DNA of 8,693 nt, taken from assembly GCA_002453165.1 (NCBI GenBank), contig DKGH01000230.1, forward strand, positions 1 through 8,693. The letters run 5' to 3'. Within the stretch, counting starts at the first letter, position 1, and every line of letters starts with the position of its first letter. Origin of the DNA: Verrucomicrobia bacterium UBA6775. Its GTDB lineage: Bacteria; Verrucomicrobiota; Verrucomicrobiia; Limisphaerales; UBA1096. Under the pieces are notes generated by a model. It had not been told where the DNA came from. It worked only from the letters and a program-made list of their open reading frames with translations, and searched no databases. The position numbers were made by a program, and so were the translations under genes. Positions 1 through 6,150 of the stretch are shown one piece after another.

Positions 1-63
1 CGGATGCCCGACGAGCTTCGCCCGAAGCGGTTCCAGTGAAGATGAATCGAACGCGCCGCTCAT
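1..63 (-). CDS. Start of an unidentified gene downstream of pheT (partial, runs off the left edge)
   Basis: An ATG at position 63 on the minus strand opens a frame that stays open to the window edge, giving 21 residues: MSGAFDSSSLEPLRAKLVGH plus P. It begins 7 bases after the pheT stop, on the same strand, which is typical of a downstream operon gene. No Shine-Dalgarno sequence is visible before it, but most starts in this window lack one. The segment LEPLRAKLVGHP is reminiscent of the beginning of DUF3050 (heme-oxygenase-like) proteins, which often start with a similar 'EPLR..L..HP' stretch. That is a memory-based resemblance over a dozen residues and should be held lightly. The alternative is that the opposite strand carries the last codons of a convergent gene, with a TGA at 37-39. 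Confidence 0.45.
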   Translation of the reverse strand, partial: MSGAFDSSSLEPLRAKLVGHP

Positions 64-70
64 AAACCGA

Positions 71-2500
71 TCAACCGCGGATCGTCGCATTGAGGTCGTT
101 CCGCATTTGCTCGATCACTTTTTCATGAACGGCATCGACCTGCTTATCCTTCAGCGTGCCCTCCGGCGAACGGTAATGAAACGCGTAAGCGACACTCTTG
201 CTGCCGTCGTCCACGCCCTCACCCCGGTAGACGTCGAACAGTTCCACCGACTCGAGATGCTTCGGCTTTGCCTTGCACGCGCTGGCCAGCACGGCGTCGT
301 GCGTGGTGCTCTCGGGCACAATCATCGCGATGTCGCGGCGCGTCCCGGGAAACGCCGGCAGCGCCTTGAAGCTGCGCTTGGTCGTCCGCCGTTGCAGCGC
401 GAGATCGAGATCGAATTCCGCGAGGTAAACCGGATGCTTCAGGTCGTGCCTCCGGGCGAACTGCGGCGACAACTGGCCAAGCGAGCCGACCGGCTTGTTG
501 CCGACCCGCACGCTGCCGGACTCGACGAAAAACCCACCCGGCTCGGCGTCACGCTCATAGCCCACGCCGCGCATCCCGAACTGGTCGGCGAATTCCTCGA
601 TAATTCCCTTCAGGTCGGCGAACTCGTTGATGGCATCCCGGTTTTCGCCCTCGTGAAACGGCAGAAACCGGCGACCGGTCAACGCGATGCCCAGCCGCCA
701 TCCTTCCGCCGGCGAGCCGTCGTCGTCGCGGAACACCCGCCCGATCTCGAACATCGCCACGTCGGGCGTGTCGTGATTGGCGTTGTGCTGCAGCACGTTG
801 GTCAAGCCGGGTAACAGGCTGGTGCGCAGCTTGTCCTGCTCGCTGCTGAGCGGGTACTCGAGCGCCATTGAGGCGAGGCCGGTGATGGACGCCGCCTCAC
901 CGGACACGAGTGTCTGCGTCTGAGCCTCGTACAGGCCCAACCCTGTCAGGATCGTGCGAATCTCCTCGAAGGCATCGTGCGTGGCATCGAACGGGTGCGT
1001 GCCCACACAACCGCGCGGCGGCGTGGACGGCACGTTGTTGACGCCAAAAATCCGGACGACCTCCTCGATTAAGTCCACCTCACGCTTCAGGTCCACGCGC
1101 GCCGTTGGAATCCGAAATGTCGCCGAGGTGTCCCCGTCTCGCGCGGTCTCCTCAAGGCCAAGCCCCTTCAAGCTGGCCACCTGTTTGTCGGCCGGAACGG
1201 CGATGCCAAGCAGTTGATCCGTCTTCGCGAAGCGTAGCTTGATTTCCCCCGGCTCGGCCGATGCCGGGTAGGCATCGACGCAGCCCTTGGCCAAGCGGCC
1301 ACCGGCCGTCTCAAGGATTAACTGGGCCGTGCGTTGGCTGACCCAGTCGCAGCAGTTGGGGTCGCAACCGCGCTCGAACCGATACGACGCATCGGTGCTG
1401 ATGGCCAAGCGCTTGGCCGTGGCCCGGATGTTTTGCTGTTTAAAATACGCGCACTCGATGAGCACGTCCTCGGTGTCGTCGCCGATCTCACTGTTCAGTC
1501 CGCCCATGATGCCGGCCAGTGCCACGCCCTTGGTTTCGTCGGCGATCAACAGCGCGTCGGTGGGTAACTCGTGTTCCTTCTCGTCGAGCGTGGTGAACTT
1601 CTCCCCATCGGCCGCGTCGCGAACGACGATGACCGGCTTGTCGGCGCCCTCTTTTTTCGTGAGCAGATGATAGTCAAACGCATGTAGCGGCTGGCCGGTC
1701 TCAAGCATGACGTAGTTGGTCACGTCGACGACATTGTTGATGCTACGGATGCCAACCATCTCGAGTGTGTTGCGCAGCCAGTCCGGACTGGGGCCAACCT
1801 TCACGCCGCGTACGACGCGGGCGTTGTAGCGCGGGCAATGCTCGGCGTTGTCGAGCCAGACATCCACCAGCGCCGCAGTCTCCACGTCATCGGCCGGCAG
1901 CTCCGGCACTTCCGGCACGATAAGCGATTGGCCGGTTAGCGCGCTCAGTTCGCGGGCGATGCCGATCACGCTGTTCCAGTCCGGCCGGTTGGGCGTGACC
2001 TCCAGATCATAAACCACATCATCGCCGGTGCGGCCCAAATGCTCGGCAAACGGCTGGCCCACCTTTGCCTCGGCCGGGAGCAGCAGCAGGCCGTCGGCAT
2101 CCTCGGCGATGCCCAACTCCTTGGCCGAGCACATCATGCCGCAGGATTCCACACCGCGAATCTTGCCGACCTTGATCTTGAACGGCTTCTCACCCGGCTC
2201 AGTGGGCATCTCGCAGCCGGGCAACGCCAGCGGCACCTTGCTGCCAACCTCAAAATTCGTCGCACCGCAGACGATCTGCCGCACGCCCTCGCCGTCGTTC
2301 ACCTTGCAGAGCGACAGGCGGTCGGCGTCCGGGTGCTGCTCCTTCTCCAGCACCTCGGCGACCACGATGTTCTCGAATCCGCCGGACACCTTCTCCACGC
2401 CCTCGACCTCGAGCCCAATCATGGTCAATTGCTCGGTGAGTTCCTCGGGCGTCGAGTCGAAGTCGACGTATTGCTTCAGCCAATTGTAGGTAACTTTCAT
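71..2500 (-). CDS. pheT: Phenylalanine--tRNA ligase beta subunit
   Basis: This is the beta chain of the cytoplasmic alpha2-beta2 phenylalanyl-tRNA synthetase, which charges tRNA-Phe with phenylalanine using ATP. It is 809 residues long, the usual size of bacterial PheT, and appears full length. In order it shows an N-terminal start typical of the family (MKVTYNWLKQYV), an EMAP/OB-type tRNA-binding domain at about 40-150 (HPDADRLSLCKV), a B3/B4 domain at about 220-395 (NNVVDVTNYVMLETGQPLHAFD, here the editing-site region), a B5 domain at about 415-490 ending in the acidic DLIEEVVRIFG motif, the catalytic-like core at about 505-700, and a C-terminal FDX-ACB anticodon-binding domain at about 712-808 (FPGTRRDIAMIV). 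The open frame continues upstream to 3340, but that part is antisense to the next gene. The ATG at 2500 matches the family N-terminus and follows GAGGAA at an unusually tight 0-2 base spacing. pheS is not adjacent; the upstream neighbour is divergent. Confidence 0.97.
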   Translation of the reverse strand: MKVTYNWLKQYVDFDSTPEELTEQLTMIGLEVEGVEKVSGGFENIVVAEVLEKEQHPDADRLSLCKVNDGEGVRQIVCGATNFEVGSKVPLALPGCEMPTEPGEKPFKIKVGKIRGVESCGMMCSAKELGIAEDADGLLLLPAEAKVGQPFAEHLGRTGDDVVYDLEVTPNRPDWNSVIGIARELSALTGQSLIVPEVPELPADDVETAALVDVWLDNAEHCPRYNARVVRGVKVGPSPDWLRNTLEMVGIRSINNVVDVTNYVMLETGQPLHAFDYHLLTKKEGADKPVIVVRDAADGEKFTTLDEKEHELPTDALLIADETKGVALAGIMGGLNSEIGDDTEDVLIECAYFKQQNIRATAKRLAISTDASYRFERGCDPNCCDWVSQRTAQLILETAGGRLAKGCVDAYPASAEPGEIKLRFAKTDQLLGIAVPADKQVASLKGLGLEETARDGDTSATFRIPTARVDLKREVDLIEEVVRIFGVNNVPSTPPRGCVGTHPFDATHDAFEEIRTILTGLGLYEAQTQTLVSGEAASITGLASMALEYPLSSEQDKLRTSLLPGLTNVLQHNANHDTPDVAMFEIGRVFRDDDGSPAEGWRLGIALTGRRFLPFHEGENRDAINEFADLKGIIEEFADQFGMRGVGYERDAEPGGFFVESGSVRVGNKPVGSLGQLSPQFARRHDLKHPVYLAEFDLDLALQRRTTKRSFKALPAFPGTRRDIAMIVPESTTHDAVLASACKAKPKHLESVELFDVYRGEGVDDGSKSVAYAFHYRSPEGTLKDKQVDAVHEKVIEQMRNDLNATIRG
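1403..1418. repeat. Second exact copy of the 16-bp palindrome, inside pheT
   Basis: GGCCAAGCGCTTGGCC is identical to the core in the rho 3' region. Here it is coding and on the pheT strand reads A-K-R-L-A (residues about 362-366). Because it is palindromic, the same bases read identically on both strands. Confidence 0.7.
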
Positions 2501-2635
2501 TTCCTCGGGGAATCCGGCGAAAACCGGGGCGCGGCAGAGTACGCCAAAACCGGCAAAATGCGATGGATTTTTTGACCGGCCACGCCCGCACAAATCCTTT
2601 GCCACAACCACGCGGTGGTGAAACACTGCCTGCCC
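2501..2635. promoter_or_regulatory. Divergent intergenic region between pheT and the TPR-redoxin gene
   Basis: This gap must hold the promoters of both divergent genes. I cannot pick out a convincing -35/-10 pair for either. It contains several short CCGG-centred inverted repeats, for example CCGG at 2514-2517 and 2524-2527 around a six-base loop, plus GCCGG/CCGGC words flanking an A/T-rich core near 2545-2580. No T-box-like structure or leader peptide for pheT is evident, and the space before the pheT ATG is short for one. Confidence 0.3.
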
Positions 2636-4969
2636 ATGATTTTGGAAAAACGAGATTTTCCGGCCAAAAAACTGGTCGCCCTGCTTTTCGCCACGACTCT
2701 CAGCCTGCCGATGTTCGCCGACGACAAGGGCGAATCGGAGGAAAAGAAGGTGACCGAGGGACACTCCTTCCACGGGGAAGCGTTCAACGAAGGCCCCCGC
2801 CAGAGCGCGTACCTGATGAAGGGCATGGGCCGCGTGCGTTTCCCGGTCACCACAGACAGTCAGGAGGCGCAGCTCTTTTTCACACAGGGCATCGCACAGT
2901 TGCACGGCTTTTGGTACTTCGAGGCGGAGCGCAGTTTTCGGCAGGCCGCCAAGCTCGATCCCGACTGCGCCATGGCCTACTGGGGCATGGCCGTGGCCAA
3001 CCGCAACAACACCGAGCGCGCCAAGGAATTCATCGAGGAAGCCAAGAAACGCCGGGACAAGACAGACAAACGCGAGAAGTTGTGGATCGATTCCGAGGTC
3101 AACTACTGGGCCGACACCAAGAAGGCCGAGAAGGATCGCCGCAAGAAAATGGTGCGCGATCTCGAGACGATCATTTACGACTACCCGGACGACATCGAGG
3201 CCAAGGCCTTCCTTGCCGTCTGGCTTTGGCAAAGCGCCTACAAGGGGCTGAGCATCAGCAGCCACATGACGGTCAACCTGTTGATTCAGGACGTGCTCGA
3301 CGTTGAGCCGATGCATCCGTGCCACCACTTTCGCATCCACCTTTGGGACAACGAAAAACCGGAACGCGCCCTCGCTTCCGCCGCGGCCTGCGGCCAGTCC
3401 TCACCCGGTATTGCCCACATGTGGCACATGCCCGGCCACACCTATTCCAAACTTAAGCGTTACCAGGACGCTGCCTGGCAGCAGGAAGCCAGCGCCCGGG
3501 TCGACCACGCCCACATGATGCGCGACCGCGTGATGCCGGACCAGATTCACAACTTCGCTCACAACAACGAATGGCTCACGCGCAACCTCAACTATCTCGG
3601 TCGCGTGAACGACGCCGTCGCCCTGACCAAGAACATGATCGAGCTGCCGCGCCATCCGAAAAACAACACCCTGGCCAAGCCCGGTTCCCCGATCGACTAC
3701 GGCAAGCGCGGCAGCGCCAGCTATGGCCGCACCCGACTCATCGAGACCCTGCTGCGCTTCGAAATGTGGGAGAAGATCATCCAGCTTTCACAGACCGTTT
3801 ACCTCGAGGAAACCACAATTCCCGAGGAACAGGCCAAGCGATTGGCCGCCATCGGGGCCGCCCACTACTCACTTGGCCAAGCGGAGAAAGGTGCCGAGGC
3901 CTTGGCCAAGCTCGACGACATCACCGCCCGACTCAAGAAACTGAAACTCGAGGCCGGAACCAAGGCCGAGGAGAAGGCACGCGAGGAAAAGAAAAACGAC
4001 AACGACGTCAACAAGGCCATGGTTGACGCGATGAACAAGTTCAACGGTCGCTTCAAGACGGTCAACCAGTACAAGGCCGAACTCCTCGCCTATCAGGCGA
4101 TCGCCGATGACGACAAGGACTCCTTCAAGAAACAGATCGGCAAAGCCGGCCGCATCGCCCGCGAGCGAAAGGCCCAGCTCCACCTGAAAATCGGCAACAA
4201 AAAAGAGGCCGAAAAATTGGCCAGCCAGTCTGCCAAGTCCCCCGGTCAGGTGCAGCCGCTGGCCAATTACGCCGACATACTCTGGCAATCCGGCAAAGAG
4301 AAGGAAGCCATCGAGCAGTTCAAGAAACTGCGCGAAATCTCAGCACACCTCGACATAGACAAGGCAGTCTTCCAACGCCTAGCACCGATCGCCAAAAAAC
4401 TGGAACTGCCGGAAGATTGGCGCACCGAAGTCAAGCCTTCAGATGACGTCGGCGAACGTCCCTCCATCGACACTCTCGGGCCGTTCCGTTGGGCACCGTC
4501 CGCCGCCACGCAATGGACACTCGTCGATGGGCAGGGCAAAAAACATTCACTCTCCGACTACGCCGGCAAGCCGGTGATCGTCATCTTTTACCTCGGCAAA
4601 GGCTGCGCGCACTGCATCGAGCAACTCAGTGCCTTCGCCCCCGAGGTGGATCGATTCAAGCAGACTGGTATCGACCTTATCGCCATCAGCACCGACCACG
4701 TCGGCGGCCTGCTCGAGACATTTCAGCTAAACCAAAACAGGCCGTTTCCCTTCCCTCTTCTTTCCGACGCTTCGCTGGAAGTGTTCAAGCAATACCGCGC
4801 CTACGACGATTTCGAAAAACAACCCCTGCACGGCACCTTCCTGATCGACCGAGCCGGCCTCGTCCGCTGGCAGGACATCAGCTACGAGCCGTTCGAAGAG
4901 GTGGAATTCCTGCTAAACGAATCCAAGCGCCTCCTGGCTCAGGACCCCCCACAGGTAACCAAGCGCTAA
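2636..4969 (+). CDS. Exported TPR protein with C-terminal redoxin (AhpC/TSA-like) domain
   Basis: This 777-residue protein is probably exported to the periplasm. Residues 1-28 form a signal peptide: a basic stretch, the hydrophobic run LVALLFATTLSL, then a likely cleavage after MFA before DDKG. An N-terminal TPR-like region begins near 76 (QEAQLFFTQGIAQLHGFWYF, then FRQAAKLDPDCAMAYWG). A histidine-rich helical section spans about 226-310 (HFRIHLWD, HMWHMPGHTYSKLKRYQDAA). More TPR-like helices follow, with a lysine/glutamate-rich, probably coiled segment at about 430-465. Residues about 613-770 form a redoxin domain with the motif FYLGKGCAHCIEQ (C657 and C660, a CxxC pair) and a later GTFLIDRAG strand, so thiol-disulfide or peroxide chemistry is plausible. 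The substrate is unknown. The start could instead be GTG at 2615 or 2618; I prefer the ATG because it gives a compact signal peptide. No Shine-Dalgarno sequence is visible at any of them. The gene is divergent from pheT and appears monocistronic. Confidence 0.88.
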   Translation: MILEKRDFPAKKLVALLFATTLSLPMFADDKGESEEKKVTEGHSFHGEAFNEGPRQSAYLMKGMGRVRFPVTTDSQEAQLFFTQGIAQLHGFWYFEAERSFRQAAKLDPDCAMAYWGMAVANRNNTERAKEFIEEAKKRRDKTDKREKLWIDSEVNYWADTKKAEKDRRKKMVRDLETIIYDYPDDIEAKAFLAVWLWQSAYKGLSISSHMTVNLLIQDVLDVEPMHPCHHFRIHLWDNEKPERALASAAACGQSSPGIAHMWHMPGHTYSKLKRYQDAAWQQEASARVDHAHMMRDRVMPDQIHNFAHNNEWLTRNLNYLGRVNDAVALTKNMIELPRHPKNNTLAKPGSPIDYGKRGSASYGRTRLIETLLRFEMWEKIIQLSQTVYLEETTIPEEQAKRLAAIGAAHYSLGQAEKGAEALAKLDDITARLKKLKLEAGTKAEEKAREEKKNDNDVNKAMVDAMNKFNGRFKTVNQYKAELLAYQAIADDDKDSFKKQIGKAGRIARERKAQLHLKIGNKKEAEKLASQSAKSPGQVQPLANYADILWQSGKEKEAIEQFKKLREISAHLDIDKAVFQRLAPIAKKLELPEDWRTEVKPSDDVGERPSIDTLGPFRWAPSAATQWTLVDGQGKKHSLSDYAGKPVIVIFYLGKGCAHCIEQLSAFAPEVDRFKQTGIDLIAISTDHVGGLLETFQLNQNRPFPFPLLSDASLEVFKQYRAYDDFEKQPLHGTFLIDRAGLVRWQDISYEPFEEVEFLLNESKRLLAQDPPQVTKR
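3832..3847. repeat. One-mismatch copy of the 16-bp palindrome, inside the TPR-redoxin gene
   Basis: GGCCAAGCGATTGGCC differs from the exact copies at one base (A for C at 3841). It encodes A-K-R-L-A, as the pheT copy does, so shared amino acids and codon choice could account for this pair. They do not explain the non-coding copy after rho. A further CTTGGCCAAGCG lies 24 bases downstream (3872-3883) in another frame, and CTTGGCCAAG recurs at 3901-3910. Confidence 0.6.
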
Positions 4970-5010
4970 AACGGAGCAGGTCCTTGTAATCCGTGTTTCG
5001 ATGATTCTTG

Positions 5011-5028
5011 CGCGCTTGGTCAAGCGTG
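5011..5028. repeat. Inverted repeat in the convergent gap (possible weak terminator)
   Basis: CGCTTG at 5013-5018 and CAAGCG at 5021-5026 are perfect inverted arms around a 2-base GT centre, extended by one outer C-G pair. It sits in the 65-base gap between the convergent stops of the TPR-redoxin gene (4969) and the WYL regulator (5035). No good U-tract follows on either strand; the plus strand has only TTGTTTA. The 2-base centre would force the hairpin to open at the top, so a terminator role is doubtful. The arms match the CCAAGCG/CGCTTGG word that recurs across the window. Confidence 0.4.
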
Positions 5029-5034
5029 AGTTGT

Positions 5035-6033
5035 TTACCCGCTTGTTTCGACGATTTTCTCGGCGGCCTCGCGGACGGATTTTGCCAACTCGGGAGGCTG
5101 AATGACCTGCGCGTTGCCGCACCAGGTCATCACCCAGCGCTGCACTTCGGAGAGGCTTGTCAGGTGAATGGTCAACTCCACGCCGCCGTCCTCGAGGTCG
5201 CGCTGCTGCTGGGTGGGATGCCATTTTTTCTCGCGGATGTAGTCGGCCACCAATTCGTTGAATCGGATCACAATCTCCTGTTCCTCGTCTCCCGTGACGA
5301 TGGCGAAGCTGCCGCGCAAACGTTCCTCGAGTGAGAATCCTTCTGGAGACTCAAACGTCACGCCGGTCTCGACCATGCCCTTGATCCGCGCCGGGGTAAA
5401 CGTGCGAACGTCGTTCCGCAAGTGACAATGCGCGAAGAGGAACCACTCGCTGTTGATGTTGGCAAGGTGATACGGGTCGACCACGCGCGACTCGGCCTCG
5501 GTGGCTCCGGGCTTGCGGTAGTTAAACCGGAGTTGACGTTTGTTGGCGGCGGCCTTGGCGAGGGCGTCGATGACATCGAGATTCAAGATCGGCTCAGCAC
5601 TGGTGCGAAAGGAGATGCTGGAATCGAAGTCGTCGAGATTGAATGAGATCGTGTCGGTCAGACCCTCGGTCACCTTGCGAAATGCACTCAGCAGCGGTTT
5701 TTCAAAATTGGTTCCGCGGTACTGCTGCATCGCCTTCTCCGCAACCATCATGGCGAACAGTTCACCCTCGGTAATTTTTACGGTCGGAAACTGGCCTACC
5801 TCCTCAATGTAGTGATAACCGTTGTATGCTGGCTCAAATTCCACCGGCAATTCCATCCGGTCGCGCATGAAGGCGATGTCGCGGTAGATGGTCTTCGTCG
5901 TGACCTCCAATTCTCTGGCCAGACGCGTGGCATTCGGGTGACTGCCGCCCTTGATGAGATTGTGAATCCTGAGCATCCGCTCGATTGGCGGACGAGTGGA
6001 CTGCTTAGCTGTTGTTTTGCGGCGCTTGGCCAT
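5035..6033 (-). CDS. HTH/WYL-domain transcriptional regulator
   Basis: This is a 332-residue cytoplasmic DNA-binding regulator. Residues about 16-62 form a DeoR/HTH_11-type winged helix (IERMLRIHNLIKGG, then ATRLARELEVTTKTIYRDI with its recognition helix). Residues about 152-220 form the WYL domain, where the naming motif reads W-F-L (EWFLFAHCHLRNDVRTFTPARI), and about 252-328 match the WCX C-terminal extension. WYL domains are thought to bind nucleic acid or nucleotide ligands, and relatives control DNA-damage, phage-defence or metabolic genes; the target here cannot be read from the sequence. The ATG at 6033 begins MAKRRKTTAK, a basic tail usual for the family, and no Shine-Dalgarno sequence precedes it. 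It lies 53 bases beyond the rho terminator, so it likely has its own promoter, though I see no clear one. It has no divergent partner or adjacent defence genes. Confidence 0.92.
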   Translation of the reverse strand: MAKRRKTTAKQSTRPPIERMLRIHNLIKGGSHPNATRLARELEVTTKTIYRDIAFMRDRMELPVEFEPAYNGYHYIEEVGQFPTVKITEGELFAMMVAEKAMQQYRGTNFEKPLLSAFRKVTEGLTDTISFNLDDFDSSISFRTSAEPILNLDVIDALAKAAANKRQLRFNYRKPGATEAESRVVDPYHLANINSEWFLFAHCHLRNDVRTFTPARIKGMVETGVTFESPEGFSLEERLRGSFAIVTGDEEQEIVIRFNELVADYIREKKWHPTQQQRDLEDGGVELTIHLTSLSEVQRWVMTWCGNAQVIQPPELAKSVREAAEKIVETSG

Positions 6034-6086
6034 GGATAGACATCAAACTAGGCCAATCGTGCAATTGCATCCAGCAAAAGCCGGAC

Positions 6087-6114
6087 AAAAAAAACGGACC
6101 CAATCGGGTCCGTT
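6087..6114 (-). terminator. Intrinsic (Rho-independent) terminator of rho
   Basis: On the minus strand a 9-bp perfect stem (AACGGACCC / GGGTCCGTT, plus-strand arms 6093-6101 and 6106-6114) with a 4-base loop runs directly into eight U residues (the A run at 6087-6094 on the plus strand). It lies 36 bases past the rho stop codon. This is a textbook one-directional terminator; the plus strand has no U-tract after the stem. It isolates rho from the WYL regulator downstream. Confidence 0.93.
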
Positions 6115-6126
6115 AAAGTGGCAGTA

Positions 6127-6148
6127 CTTGGCCAAGCGCTTGGCCGAG
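6127..6148. repeat. Long palindrome between the rho stop codon and its terminator
   Basis: The core GGCCAAGCGCTTGGCC at 6130-6145 is a perfect 16-bp palindrome. It extends to 22 bp (6127-6148) with a single mismatched pair at 6129/6146. It begins 2 bases after the rho stop codon and ends 12 bases before the terminator stem. The same 16 bases occur inside pheT at 1403-1418, and a one-mismatch copy occurs at 3832-3847. In RNA it would need to open several central pairs to form a loop, so it may act as duplex DNA, for example as a site for a dimeric protein. Confidence 0.75.
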
Positions 6149-6150
6149 GG

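Noticed and set aside
1..39. A possible 3' end of a plus-strand gene ending in TGA at 37-39
   Set aside because: Only 12 codons are visible and they say nothing; the minus-strand frame starting 7 bases after pheT is a better explanation.
107..814. A 235-codon open frame antisense to pheT
   Set aside because: It overlaps the conserved FDX-ACB and core regions of pheT and has an Arg/His/Val-rich composition typical of shadow frames.
2501..3340. A 280-codon in-frame upstream extension of pheT
   Set aside because: It lies antisense to the TPR-redoxin gene, does not resemble PheT, and the family N-terminus MKVTYNWLKQYV begins exactly at 2500. The long open frame is a by-product of GC-rich codon usage on the other strand.
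4994..5056. Near-identical TGTTTCGATGATT (4994-5006) and TGTTTCGACGATT (5044-5056), 50 bases apart
   Set aside because: 12 of 13 bases match, but the second copy is coding within the WYL regulator tail and nothing else aligns around it; probably coincidence or a small old duplication.
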